Shown: positions 12,655-32,968 of the stretch, in pieces | Numbering within the stretch: the stretch's first letter is position 1 | How the letters are laid out: each line of letters begins with the position of its first letter | Made by a program: the position numbers and the translations under genes | Notes under the pieces: generated by a model | The model's database searches: none | What the model saw: the letters and a program-made list of their open reading frames with translations, nothing else | What the model was told of the DNA's origin: nothing | Assembly: GCA_963691815.1 (NCBI GenBank) | Contig: OY829654.1 | Coordinates: forward strand, 23,311,771-23,375,770 | Source of the DNA: Echiichthys vipera | Lineage: Eukaryota > Chordata > Actinopteri > Perciformes > Trachinidae | DNA length: 64,000 bases | Direction of reading: 5' to 3'

Positions 12655-14280
12655 GGGGGAGTGATTGACAAGCAAGTGGGGGTCTTGTAAAGGGGGGTTT
12701 CTGATTGGTGGTGAGGGAGATGAAAAGGATAAAGCCTCCTGGACCTACCCTGACTGCACTGCAAAAAAAAGATTCACTGTAAATTATCTTGTGCTTAGTC
12801 TGAAGGTGCATTCACACTAAGCCTGTTTGAAGTCAGTGAAGTCAGCAGTGTTTGTGTCTCACCTTAACAATGCCAAAACTGAGATGAAAAAGTGATCAGC
12901 ATGAACGTGGAGTTACTATTTACATAGAAATAGTAGCAGTACGAGTCCCAAACTGGTCAACAGAAAATCATGGGGAAAAAGCAACCTGACAAAGCTGCTA
13001 ATCCAAGCTGTATTTGTGTGATCTGTGTGCATCTCTCTGCTTGAACTGTGTGCACGAGACAGAATGAACAGAATTTGAACAGATTTTGTAAAATGGGTGA
13101 ATCTCAAAATTCTAATTTAAAATGCACCTTCTAAAACTTAGTTCAGCATTCAATATATTGTTATTTTTTAACTGCTGATTAGTTAGTTACAGTCCTGGAA
13201 AGCTCTATTACAAATGGCAAACCAATCATTTGTCCAGTTTGTAAGACAGCTGGGATTTAGTTAATGAGTACTGATGATATAACACACGAAAGGAAACAAC
13301 CCTAAAAACAAAGCGTTTGTGGGAATGAAGAGACAGATGTTGACATCTGGCAGCCAGCAGTTCCTCATGTTTGGAAAACTGAGCACAAGAAAATGACCTC
13401 AGATCTGAACCACCGATTCTCGTTTTCAGTTACTTTTTCATACTGTATAAATTCTACGAACACCAACGAAGAAGAGCATTGACCATCACACTGAGCCATT
13501 CACAGGAACATAATTCAGTCTTGTTTTTTTCGCTCCCTCCTCCTGTTTTTACCAAAATTATAATTTACATAGGATGATCATTTGTTTCAAGAGACACTTT
13601 AATGAAATCAGTGGATTGAGCTTCCGTATATATACAGTATAAATATATTTATTTATTTCAGTGATCTTGACTCTATAGAACATGTTTTCAAACCATTTAA
13701 ACTGCATTTAAGACCTGGAATTATACAGCTGATGAAAATAATACTGTGTATCACCTTTACAGATTGGGCTTTTTTTTGCAGTGTGTTTGGTGATTTGCTG
13801 ATTGAAAACCTGTCCAAACATTGCCACCGTGTGGTAAACCTGTTGTATTGCACTGAGATTACATCATTGCTCTAATTGTGTTTCAGCTGTGTTTAATGTT
13901 AGGAGTTGTGAGCACTGTGGGAGTTTCATACCCTACAAGAATGGATTGTTCCTGCCAACGTATACATAAAACAACATTTATTATAGAATATGCTGTGAAA
14001 TACTGTAGACATTAGGTATATAAAGGCATTTGCACTATGTTCACATACACAATTTGTAAGGAAAGAAGCGAACTGCATTGAGAGCATTTGGAGTGCAGCC
14101 ATGCTTGATAATTGACTATTCAGGATGAGGAAGCTGTGTGTGAACATAACTCATGTAAATATGTGGGAACAGTGAGTGAAAAACTCCGGTAACAGCTGTG
14201 TTGTCTTGCTGCACACAACAGACCCAAGAGCAGATGATTTCCCCAATGACAAAATCTAACAGTGACCTCTTTATCACCTG
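12655..14280. other. Intergenic stretch with no recognisable gene
   Basis: No coding exon, RNA gene or defined element was recognised on either strand. Confidence 0.4.
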
Positions 14281-14284
14281 ACTC

Positions 14285-14287
<3 letters not shown>

Positions 14288-14375
<88 letters not shown>
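14288..14375. repeat. (GT)n microsatellite
   Basis: An almost pure GT tract of about 88 bp. Confidence 0.97.
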
Positions 14376-14377
<2 letters not shown>

Positions 14378-14469
14378 AGTACGTGCCCCAATGCACCAAT
14401 AAAAAAGTGTGATTTTTCAGTGTCGGCCTGTCTGTCCGTCAGCTAAGACAGAAATGGCGCAATAACTAG

Positions 14470-14648
14470 TCCATAAAGTTGGAATACAATATTTTTTTTT
14501 TACCTCTTTTCATGAAATGATTGTGACAATGTGATTTATTCTTGATATATAAAGTGTATGTATTCTCAAAACCACATATAAATAAAATAAAAATAGGGGA
14601 ATACGTCTGAAAACAAAATTATTCCAACTTTATGGCCAACAGTGTAGA
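14470..14648. mobile_element. Short Tc1-type MITE
   Basis: The left end carries ccataaagttggaata (from about 14471). The right end carries tattccaactttatggcc followed by aacagtgta, its inverted complement plus the cagtg(TA) terminus typical of teleost Tc1-like elements. The interior is about 150 bp, AT-rich and non-coding, so the element could only have moved with transposase supplied elsewhere. The left terminus looks trimmed. Confidence 0.7.
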
Positions 14649-14649
14649 T

Positions 14650-16180
14650 GGATTATACCTAAACATAAGCATGTTGGCGTGCTGAGGTCTGTGCCCCTAG
14701 TACGGCCTTATAGAGCGGCTAACATGGGTGTTAAATGTTACATAATTAAGACCAAGTTCTTAATTATGGTGTGTGACTATATGCGAGCCCTGCTGGCGCT
14801 GTCTTTTTTTTTTTTATTGTTCCAGGATTACAAAGGCACAACATTAGACTTGTTGTCTTCAATATTTTTGCTTTCGAGTCTCAAGCAAGTCAAGTCACAG
14901 ACAAGGCCGGGTCAAGTCTGAAGTTCTCATTTTTGTGACTCAAGGTCTGACTTGAGTTCATGAGTTCACTGTAAGAGGTCACAAGAGTCTGACTGATGAC
15001 CTCCTTATTAATGAAAGTATTGTGGATTTGAGAAATGAAACTTAATGCTAATGTTACATTAAAAAAATACTGCCCCATTTTTAAAGCCTGTATGTGATTA
15101 TTTTGTCCATATCCTGTGTGAATGTGTGTGTGCGAGTGTGTGCACCTGAATTTATGAACTGACTGCAGCTCATTACTGCAGGTCAGGAGAGGCTGTGGGA
15201 AGGAGGAAACACATCATTAAACTGGACTCACCACATTTAATGGGTGTCGTATAACGTTGTAAATGTTAGGAATTGAAACCATTATTTCAAATCGAATCTC
15301 AGAGTTGACTTGTTATGCTGTCTTACTGCATACTTTTTCCCTGAGATCTTGTACTATTTAACGGTCGGTCGGTTACTCTAGATGTGTCATGACTTTCCTG
15401 GAAGAAGAAGAAGCTGAGAGACACAACAGGTGGAGGGTGTGTTGTCTGTGGAAACTCCATAAATCAAGTGGATACTTTTCTGTTCTCTCTGCAAACATAC
15501 CAATGACAGGAAGACACCGGATAAAGGAACTTTAATTGAATATGTGAAATGTTATGGTTTTACTTTTTTTTTTAAAACGACAATTTAAGTAATTAATGTG
15601 GAGGTCTTAGTTTGTGGAAAACAATTTTCCACTGACACAGTGGTTACTCTCTAGTTCTAAGTCTACGACACATACGGTCACACCCAAAAAATATTAAAAA
15701 CAGACAAACAGACGTAAATACACACAAATGGAACTTTACAGACACTTTTGTCTGTCTTCCTCATTGGTAACTATTTTCAGGAAAGATAACACAACAACAT
15801 ATTCTCCCTCCCTTTTATTTAAAGTTGCTTGTAATTAGCATTTTAATGGATGATTAAAATGTTTGATTCCCTCATTGTTAAACAGAGCTAACTAGGATTC
15901 AGCTGTGCAGCAGGATTACACAGGATCCAATAACACTCAGTTACCACCTTCTCTCCACGTAATTTAGAGGTTTCAGTAATTGCCTGCATGGTCTCCTAGG
16001 CTACATGCTAATGCGTCGAGTGACCTTAACCATGATGAAATACTCCACTAATAGCATAATTGGTATAACTGATTTGTCTGAGTGGCTATTAAAACAGAAA
16101 AAAACATTTTTCCAGTTATTACCTTATCATATAACTATTAAACTATACCTGTGCCTCCAACACTTTGCTTCAGTCCAACA
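14650..16180. other. Intergenic stretch with no recognisable gene
   Basis: No gene was recognised. The block 14870-14960 (caagtcaag, gactcaaggtctgacttgag) resembles a low-complexity tract common in teleost dispersed repeats but cannot be assigned. Confidence 0.4.
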
Positions 16181-16186
16181 CTGCAA

Positions 16187-16498
<312 letters not shown>

Positions 16499-16499
16499 A

Positions 16500-19400
16500 A
16501 TCATAAATACAGTATGTGGTGTATATCGTATTTGAATCTGTATGTAACTGCATATAAAATCAGTAGGGAACCAGATGTTTTGATATCGGTTTTCTCAGAA
16601 AATAGATAGATAACAGTGTGTGTAAGGTGCAGTCCACAGGTCTAAGTATTGACAGTAGAGACACAGGAGGAGATGGAGAATAATAAAGCAACAAGGAGTT
16701 CCAACTGGGACAAACACCGCCCAGTGTACTTGTGTATTTATAGAGGGCCTCATTAATGAAATATCAAAACCGTCTCTCACTCTATCCTGAAGTTCACCAA
16801 ATAACAAGCGCAAATAAAATCACTCATCCACAGGATTCATACCCTGGATAAGTCACAAGAATACTTTACTTTATCTTGCGGTAAATCTGTGCAAAAATGT
16901 GATATAGTCCGCTGAATTTGGAACTAAAACTCTGGTTTCCAAGGAGCAAATGTCGGGTCATTAATCAGTGCCTTCCTTTTATAAATGAGGTGCAGAAGAG
17001 GAAAGTGAGGATCAGCAGAAGGGAGAGAAAGAAAACACCAAGTATCCAGAGGAAGGGATGGAAACCGATAAAAAGTGGCAAAGACAAACTGCATGTTGTG
17101 TCACCACTGTTATATCTACAGTGATCACTTTTAACAGCATACACTGTATATAATCATGCAATGTGCGGTTTAGAGCTGGATATATGTGGCCTAAGGGTAG
17201 TGTGCTGTAGTGGAGCATGAGCGGATTCATCTATAGAACGTTACGTATATCTTCCAGAGATAAACACAAAGCGGGACAGTCTGTCATGGTTATTTTAATT
17301 CTGCAGACAGGAAGGACACAGAACGTGCAGGCAGTGAGATGTGTGTCAGGGAGAGAGTTTGACAGTAATATTCACGATCATACTGGCGATTACACTTCAG
17401 AGTCACTGATTTTTGTTTCCTTTTCAGAGTAATTTTTACCATACAAAACCAGAGGAAGAAAACTGATGGCATCAATCACAAGGCTGTATTATAAGTCACT
17501 AATTATTTCCTTTAAAACGTTATTTTTGCTCCAGTTGTTAAAAGCATTTGAGTCATCGTCATCATAGCTGTCAGTTTCCAGCTGAAAACGCTGCATATCA
17601 AGATTTCCATCATGTACATGAGGAAAATGGAAAGTACAAAAATCAGTGGCACTGAAATTAGGACAGGCAAACTTAAGCTCCGAATGTGAGAATATAATTT
17701 GGTACAGGATAAAGGGATATACTAAGGGATGATAGCAGAGAGATGGGAGAAGAAGGCCTGAGGGGTGAATACACGCCAGCAAGAGAGACACACCAAGGGT
17801 TCGAGTGAACATACTGCATCTATAATAAACAGTACATAATAAACAGCACAAGGTAGGGACAAACCCCTCATTCTGCTTCGCTCCTGCTTTAATACTGTGG
17901 TACGTACAGCTGTGGTTAACAAGACAGTCACTTTAAACAAATCAGAAAATTAAAAGTCCTTTGAAATCCATTCAGGGACGACGACATTTGCGCTGGGTTC
18001 AAACAATTTTTCATGCAGTGAGAAGTGAGTAAGATATTTGATACTTGTGTACGTCAACAGTTTTGTTCCAACATGAGATACATATTTATAAAAAAAACAA
18101 AAAACTGACAAAATAATGCAGCAGAAAGAAGAGCTATGGCACATTTGGACAGACAGTATTTAACTGAAATGGGAACACATTTCACATTTCAAGGATCAAT
18201 TTTAAGGTCATTACCAAAATTTATAAATAACATTTTTGGCATAAAACTCTTCATATATATATATATTATTTTCATGCCGTTTCATGCATTTCCTAACGTT
18301 ATGGCACGATGCCCTAAATGCTGCTAATGTGCTGTTTTTTTGTCAATAACTTATGAACACCTGTTATATCTGATACGTTGGTATGTTGTTTGATACTGAA
18401 CACTTGTGATTTGTCGAGCAGGAGGGCTGTAAATAATCATATGCCCACAGCGAATAAGACTCATATGCAGAATATATATTCTGTACTCTTTTTTTTAAAA
18501 CTTACAATAAATACTTGTCTGGCATCGATAAATACAAGGTGGGGGACATACATGAAATGGGAGGCAACATATTATTTGTCAGGAAGTGACAAAGACACAT
18601 ATATGTGTTTCAAAGAGAAGAGATTGTAAGTGACAGTGTGTGTGTACGTGTGTGTGTGTGTGTAAAGTTATTATGTTTAGTCATTGTGTGTCTAAACTTA
18701 CTAAAGTTTGGATGGGGTGTCTTGACAAGTGGTGGGATTTTGACATGAAAGTCAGAGTAAAGTGTGAGTTGTTTGGAAAAATAGCATATAAATGTTCTGT
18801 ACGGTTACATGATTCTGGTTTCAACAGTAATAAAAAAAAGCATTGAATCTTTGCCAACTGGGACACAGATTTGGCTGTTGAAATTCTGACACCGGCTAAA
18901 TTTACTAAAGGGAAAGGGGAATCTTCTCCATCTAGATTAAGCAGCAAATCCAAACTTAAATTTGCTTATTTATTTCTTTAGGGCCGTCAACACCGATATA
19001 ATTCTAACTGTAATGATGATTACAGCTATAATGGTGTGAGCATCCACACTGATGAACGATGAAGCCCTGTACAGCGGTGCAGAGCACGTGCTTCACGCTC
19101 CGGCCCATGTTTCTAGTCTTCTGCATTATTGTGTTTATCAAATTAGCCATCAAATTATTTTCCATAAAAGAGCTGGTCAGAAATGTAAGATACATCATTT
19201 ATAAAGCACTTGATTTAGCTTTTGTCATAATATAAATAAGAATAGAATCAAATCAGCTGAAAAGTAACCACGACTGTGCAGCGCTGTGCGTCTTTCAGCA
19301 GCACGAAGGAGAGGAGAGAGAAATGGTGTTGATTTCAGCAAGAAGCCTACTCTTCTATAGAGTTTGACCATGAAATTTGTGTGGATTTTGATTGGCTGTC

Positions 19401-19600
19401 GCTCTGAAAGGATCCCAATGATATTGTAACCATTTCTAAAACTACATATGAATAGTTATGGTTCTCGGTGTGGACAGCCCTCTATAGTGAGTTCAGAGAA
19501 TAATATTGATACCACTTTCACGTATGTACAGTAAGTATGAGCAGAAACTCAAAAGCACCATGACAACATGACCATTTTCTTTTTTATCCATTTTCATTGG
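16500..19600. other. Intergenic stretch downstream of dalrd3
   Basis: No coding exon or RNA gene was recognised. The DNA is AT-rich with a short GT tract near 18637-18662. Confidence 0.4.
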
Positions 19601-19605
19601 TCTAT

Positions 19606-19611
19606 TTTATT
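19606..19611 (-). promoter_or_regulatory. Candidate poly(A) signal of dalrd3
   Basis: This is the nearest canonical minus-strand AATAAA below the dalrd3 stop that I found, about 680 bp downstream. It would define a 3' UTR of about 0.7 kb (20285 to about 19590). There is no transcript evidence. Confidence 0.35.
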
Positions 19612-20285
19612 TGTACAAAAAAAAGTGTAAAACAACAATTCATTGTTTTCTGGAGGGCTTTGTGTCAGACTATCTCTTGACTGGGATTATTAACATTCTG
19701 CGGTCTCCAGGAAAGAAATCCCAGTCACGACATAAAGTTTTTACACTTAGTTTTTTTTTTTGTACAAATCACAAGATATAAACCTGTTGATTGTTACCCT
19801 TGGACATGGCCAGACTAGGTGTTTCCCCCTGCTACCCAACAGTGTTGTTGCCAAACTATAACTGGCTGTAGCTTCATATTTACTGTATGAGTGGTATCGA
19901 TCTTCTCCTCTAACACTCAGTATGAAACAAATAATCATAAATCAATCTGTCCAGATAAAGCTGAACTCAAGAGTTCGCAGAGCTCACTGATGTCACATTA
20001 CATCATTTACGGGTAATGACTTCCTTAAAATCTGTTGATGGTTACCGTCCAGCTACAGAAATCCCTGACAGTGGGCAGGTAAAACAATATCTCATCATTG
20101 GCCACACACTGTGCCAATAAGAGGCAAAGGTGACTGTGCGTTTTAGTTGAATACTTTTTCATCTCTAAACGAAGTGTGTATGTGACGATGCCGAAATTAC
20201 AAAACATAGGTGAGTGTGTGCTTGTGCGAGATGGGTGGGGAGGTAGGACCGACAGTGATCACGGGGTGAGTGAATTATGTCCAGG

Positions 20286-28296
<8,011 letters not shown>

Positions 28297-28520
28297 CACC
28301 ACCACCACCACCACAACACAAACAGGTGAGCTTGCTACCAGCACTTTCACGCCCGGCTCATATCTTCTGTTGAAACGCTGTTTTAATGATGCTGGTGTGT
28401 GATTCCGGATTACACGCCAGTTTCCAGGTTAATCACTGATCGATGTCAGATATTGGCTGTGAAGGAGGGCTGCATTGGCTGTTTTTTTTTCTGTGCGGAA
28501 CTAGTGAACTGCAATTCGTG
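28297..28520 (-). promoter_or_regulatory. dalrd3 5' UTR and proximal promoter region
   Basis: Immediately upstream of the ATG the minus strand carries a (GTG)n run in the 5' UTR, then CpG-containing sequence up to about 28450. No TATA box is evident, as expected for a housekeeping gene. The start site cannot be placed. Confidence 0.45.
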
Positions 28521-28606
28521 TTTCTTCCGAGGTGAGTTTCCATGTTGGACCATACCCTTAATAAATAGCTTAGCGCCATCCAGTTTGTGGCTGAGTAACT
28601 GCAGTC

Positions 28607-28680
28607 TTAACTTCACTGTGTGGCCAAAAGTATGTGGACATGTGCTGTAGGCTTGTCTGTAATGTGTTGAATAATGATTC
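28607..28680 (+). mobile_element. Tc1-like terminal fragment
   Basis: The text cactgtgtggccaaaagtat followed by gtggacatgtg matches the terminal inverted repeat of a common teleost Tc1-like element (usually cagtgtNtggccaaaagtatg). Only one end is present. Confidence 0.6.
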
Positions 28681-28684
28681 CAAT

Positions 28685-29250
28685 GCAAGGCTAATGGAAA
28701 ATGCTTTTTATTTTATTTTTACCTCTTCCTCTTTGGTTAAATTCCCCATGATGAGATGCATTCCTAACATCTACAACACTGGTTCTCAAACTGTGGTACT
28801 TGTACTTGTACACCGGTGGTGCTCAGACTCTCTCTGGTGGTACTTGAAAGAATCTCCAAAATTAAAAAAAAAAGGAAACATTTACAAAATAAATGTATTA
28901 CTATCAAAATATTACAACGTTTCTAAAGAAAATACTTAAACTTTTAAGATCCATGAAATGCAATTTAAAATAAGTTTAGCATTTCTTGTAATATTTTTGT
29001 TTCAATATCAGCCTGTTACATGGTCACGTTCATGAGTCATGAGCTAAACTGTGATGGCAAGAGAGTTAAGAGAGGTAAAATGTAAGTTTAATAAGCACTG
29101 CAGTCGTGGCTCCGAATGGGAACTATTAGGAAAAGAAGTGTGGATCAGGAGGAGAATATTTAGAGCAGTCCTCCTGAAACTGAAGTCATGGCTGACATGC
29201 ACAGACTTTTTGAAGGGCAGAGGCGAACAAATAACGCATCCTCGCCACTG
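28685..29250. other. Intergenic stretch upstream of dalrd3
   Basis: No gene was recognised. A plus-strand ndufaf3 might be expected here by human synteny, but none of its conserved blocks is visible. Confidence 0.4.
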
Positions 29251-29255
29251 AAGAG

Positions 29256-29735
29256 AGCACTTTAGCACACGTTTTGGCTCCTAGAGGGCACTTTAATAAG
29301 ATGCATTTTCCCAAAAGGGCACTTTAGCACACGTTTTGGCTCCTAGAGGGCACTTTAAGATGCATTTTCCCAAAAGGGCACTTTAGCACACGTTTTGGGT
29401 CCTAGAGGGCACTTTAAGATGCATTTTTTCAAAAGGGCACTTTAGCACGCATTTGGCTCCTAGAGAGCACTTTAGCACGCATTTGGCTCCTAGAGGGCAC
29501 TTTAACACACATTTGGCTCCTAGAGAGCACTTTAGCACGCATTTGGCTCCTAGAGGGCACTTTAACATGCATTTTGGCTCCCAAGAGAGCACTTTAGCAC
29601 ACGTTTTGGCTCCTAGAGGGAACTTTAGCACACATTATGGTTCCTAGAGGGCACTTTAACACGCGTTTATGGCTCCTAGAGGGCACTTTAACACACATTT
29701 TGGTTCCTAGAGGGCACTTTAGCACACATTTTTCA
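29256..29735. repeat. Minisatellite, unit about 30-31 bp
   Basis: Around 14-16 imperfect units built on gggcactttagcacac and attttggctcctaga. The first three repeats alternate with a related unit (aagatgcattttcccaaaa), giving a local higher-order period near 60 bp. The 30-bp units keep one minus-strand frame open as a 10-residue repeat (LGAKCVLKCP and variants), which is a by-product of the period. Confidence 0.93.
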
Positions 29736-30490
29736 ACAATTAGGCCACGATTAAACCTTCCTGTCCGTAGCTGAATACTGTCGGTCTACGCTACTGTATT
29801 TTAACATGTGTCTTAGTGGTGGTACTTGAGAGATATTAAAAGGCTTCACATGTGTTTGGAATTAAATGTTAATAAGTGATCATTTAAATATGTTTTTGTT
29901 CCAAGTCAAACTTCTCAAATGTGAATGTTTAACTATGGTAGAAGCCTAAAGTGAATGCATGTAAGTTTTGGACTGTAGCAGTGTGTCAACATGTGCTTTA
30001 GGAAATTGCAATGAGCATATTTTACTACTTTCTGACCAAACCATTGTTTGTACAATTATTCAACAATGAAAATAATCAATATTTATTATGATAGATAATA
30101 TATTTACATCCACCTCCACTTAAATATTTGTTCTGTGGATGTTTGAGGTTCACTGCACAGAGCGATTTATGTTTGACACTTAACAGTGTAAACGGGAAAA
30201 TAAATGATCATGCTTAACGGTTGAATATGTAGAATGAGCAGAACACCGCCATCTAGTGCCTCAAGATTGTAGTCGCAACAACAGATAATAATTCCACCAC
30301 TCAGGTTGCCAGGTTGGTCAGACCCGGCCCAGTAGCCTATAGGAGACCGGAGTGTTTGAACCCATCTCCTTTGGCAAATAACACCATAAAAACAAATATT
30401 ATATAACATATATATATTATTATTATAACAGTTAGCGTTAGCCGTTACAGCTAAGTAAACGTGTAAGTTAGCTTAGCAATCAAGGAGAAA
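29736..30490. other. Intergenic stretch with no recognisable gene
   Basis: AT-rich DNA with no coding family or defined element seen. Confidence 0.4.
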
Positions 30491-30617
30491 CGTAGCCATT
30501 TATGCGTGCGTTTTAATGCCGTTAAACTTCTTTATCTCAGTCCATCGAGTCAATGCTTGGCCTATACTGACTCTAGTTTTTGCCCGTCTCCGGTCACTCA
30601 GCTGCTGGGACACATAA
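30470..30617 (-). pseudogene. Broken transposon-related coding fragment
   Basis: The minus strand reads RRAKTRVSIGQALTRWTEIK, then KFNGIKTHA, a stop codon, and MATFLLD. This follows the pattern TRVNIGxAFxRWRxLKxxKG(F/L)KTDAE(V/L)AxFLLD found in many teleost multi-copy, probably transposon-derived proteins. The in-frame stop where KTDAE is expected and a second stop soon after show it is dead. The family assignment is from pattern memory. Confidence 0.5.
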
Positions 30618-31023
30618 CGCAGCTGCAGGATTGGCAAACTCCATTTCACCCAGTGCCAGCCTACAGTAGCTGCACCGAACAACAGACAACCCTGGCAACC
30701 CCCAATGCCAGCCGCTATTGGCTGGTACAATGGAAACAGAACGTGACAGAAATAAATATTAATTTAGACTAAATGTATTTTTTATGGAAAAGCAATGCTT
30801 TCATTCTGTACCCCTCAAAACGCCCCATGGGTGTATTTTTTTTTAAAATATAGCTTTTAATGAATAGTCTACATATTCAACCTTTAATTGATCATTCATT
30901 TTGTTATTTGAGTTACATGTATGTTATGAAATGTGCTATAAAAATAGAGTTTATTATCAGTATTATTATTAAATCATCTTTTTTAGCTACTGAGTGAGTG
31001 ATCCTCAATAGACTATCTGGCAC

Positions 31024-31131
31024 TTCTTCTTCCGACGCACAAATGTGACGTAAGGACGCAAGGCGTAACCGTAAATATACAATAAGGGAGTTGTTTGTAA
31101 TAAGTTGAGAGACGTGAGAGCAAAAGAGAAG
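31024..31131 (+). promoter_or_regulatory. Duplicated upstream region of the trihelix first exon, copy 1
   Basis: This block (cttcttccgacgcacaaatg, gtaaatatacaataaggg, gtaagttgag-like text) is closely similar to 32868-32968 before the second copy. The duplication therefore included the 5' UTR and probably the core promoter. No canonical TATA box is certain. Confidence 0.45.
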
Positions 31132-31624
31132 ATGCACAACTGGCAGGAGAACGAAATCAAAGAACTTTTGACCATCCGGGGGCTGGAGGCGATCCGTAAC
31201 CAGATGACGGGCACGGTGAAGGACTCTGTAGTTTATAACAGGATGACCAAACTGCTGGCGGAGAGGGGGGTGTACAGGTCACACATGCAGGTGATCAGCA
31301 AACTGAAGGCGCTGAGGAAGCAGTACATAAAGTACCACCAGCAGATGATCCGCTACGGGATAGATCGTGTCGACTGGCCGTTTTATGAGCAGTGCCACCG
31401 GGTTTTCGGGACGACCCCCGCGGGGAGCCCGATGAAACGGCAGAGGAGTCCCACACCACCTCCTCTATCACCGCCGGCTGTCGTCAGCGAGGAGCATCAT
31501 GAGGTGGTAGTCGGGCTGTGGGATGAAGTTGATGACAGGGAACTTAAGCATCTGGGTCCAGTGGAGGCAGGGGACGACGACGACCCATACAGCCCATCAG
31601 AACAGTTACAGTCCATTAACACCA
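31132..31624 (+). CDS. Trihelix (Myb/SANT-like) first exon, upstream tandem copy
   Basis: Starts MHNWQENEIKELLTIRG and encodes a trihelix-type DNA-binding domain of about 90 residues (three predicted helices with tryptophans in NWQE and DWPFYEQC), a basic KRQRSP segment, a proline stretch and an acidic tail. It ends at a GTAAGC donor in phase 1 after 164 codons. There is no stop before the donor. No second exon of its own was found before the second copy, so it can only complete its protein by splicing to 34338, skipping the downstream copy. Unspliced it would read on to 31836. About ten replacements separate it from the second copy in the domain. It could be an alternative first exon or a decaying duplicate. 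Confidence 0.65.
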
Positions 31625-31659
31625 GTAAGCATTTGTGTTTCTATAATTGCTGTGTTAAT

Positions 31660-32860
31660 AAGATATCTGGGTTGTCTGCAGGGTCATGTGGACCGACGTC
31701 CAATACAACACACTGCGGTCAAGTGAATAGGCGTTACTTTGCAAAAACCTGGTCCACACAGCCGCCCCTCGGATTTTGGTGCGCGTTTATTCTAGTTGTT
31801 ACGGTACGGGTGCGAAGAGCGGCCAAAAAGGACTAAGAAAGACTCGTTTTCAGCAATAATTAATCACTTTTTATATTCCAAGTAAAAACGATATAATATG
31901 ATCACCAATTTAAATATCAAATATTCATATATATTATTGACCTGTCATAGCAAACCTTTCCTTTAGGTTAGCTGACATTTCCAATGGCTTCCTGTTTAGG
32001 ATGGCCCTGTCTATGGCTATACAAAAATGCTCATTTGGTTTTACTGTACATTTTTGGGGAAATTTAAAGAGAGCCAGCTCAAATTACATCATAACACAAT
32101 CATACTTTTTTCATATTTTAACTGTAACCTTTTTTTAAAAACTTAATAGGTGAAATGACATAGTGTCTGAGCAATGTTTTCCTCAACAGCTTTATTTAAA
32201 AGGGGTTGACATAGATACAAATAGTATACAGGGAACAGTATACAGGGAAAATACAGAGAACATGTGTTAGGTGTGATGTTCATTATATAGCAAGGTTGTA
32301 CATATTACATAAGTTTATGGTTTTAATAGCCTTTTCATTTGCTGATTTGGTGATTAGCTTTGAGTAAAGTTCTATTTCTTTTTGAAAAACATAAAAACAA
32401 GGGGTTTTCTTAGAAAATTCATTTCTATGAACATGACATTTTGCAATGAATAAAAACAGATTCATTAAGAAGTGACACGACACTTAAGTAAAGATATTTA
32501 AGGCTTTCTTTTTTCCTAAACAAGGGGGGGGGGCAGTCTAGTTAGTCAGCAGACACAGTGGGGAAGTGTTTAAAAATGTTATATATTTTTTGTGCTTTAG
32601 TTCCATCCATCAATTGAACATATAACATATATTTAACATATTTTAAATTCATTCAGGAAAAGAATTTAATAGGGGGATGATTTCAGAATTCTATTTCTGT
32701 GAATGGAACATTTTACCAAACATAAAATGACATTACAACAGAGTTCGTCGTTTTTTATTTTTTTACAGTATCAAACCAAATGTGATATTGTCTCTGGAGA
32801 TAGAAGCTGGAAATAAAGAGATATTTAGTTGTATGTGCTGTATATCAGGATGTAAATAGA
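31660..32860. other. Spacer between the two trihelix first exons
   Basis: AT-rich. No sequence resembling the coiled-coil second exon and no other gene was recognised. Confidence 0.5.
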
Positions 32861-32867
32861 GAGAGCG

Positions 32868-32968
32868 CTCTTCTTCCGGCGCACAAATGTGACGCAAAGG
32901 GCGCATGGCGCAAATATACAACAAGGGAGGTGTTTGTTGTAAGTTGAGACGCTTCGGCAAAGGAGAAG
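32868..32968 (+). promoter_or_regulatory. Duplicated upstream region of the trihelix first exon, copy 2
   Basis: Aligns with 31024-31131 (cttcttccggcgcacaaatg, aaatatacaacaaggg). It retains more CpG than copy 1, which fits it being the active or less decayed promoter. That reading is an inference. Confidence 0.45.

Noticed and set aside
29383..29631. 82-codon cysteine-rich repeat protein
   Set aside because: The minisatellite period is near 30 bp, which keeps a frame open by arithmetic. Units are imperfect and there is no start or splice support.
29256..29735. CRISPR-like direct-repeat array
   Set aside because: The units are contiguous with no unique spacers, and the DNA is vertebrate.
28400..31000. 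Expected plus-strand ndufaf3
   Set aside because: None of its conserved blocks was found in any frame. Absence is reported, with the caveat that no search could be run.
31105..31836. Unspliced 243-codon reading of the upstream trihelix copy starting at TTG
   Set aside because: The ATG at 31132 matches the start of the second copy, and the conserved GTAAGC donor at 31625 implies splicing. Residues after it are intronic in both copies.
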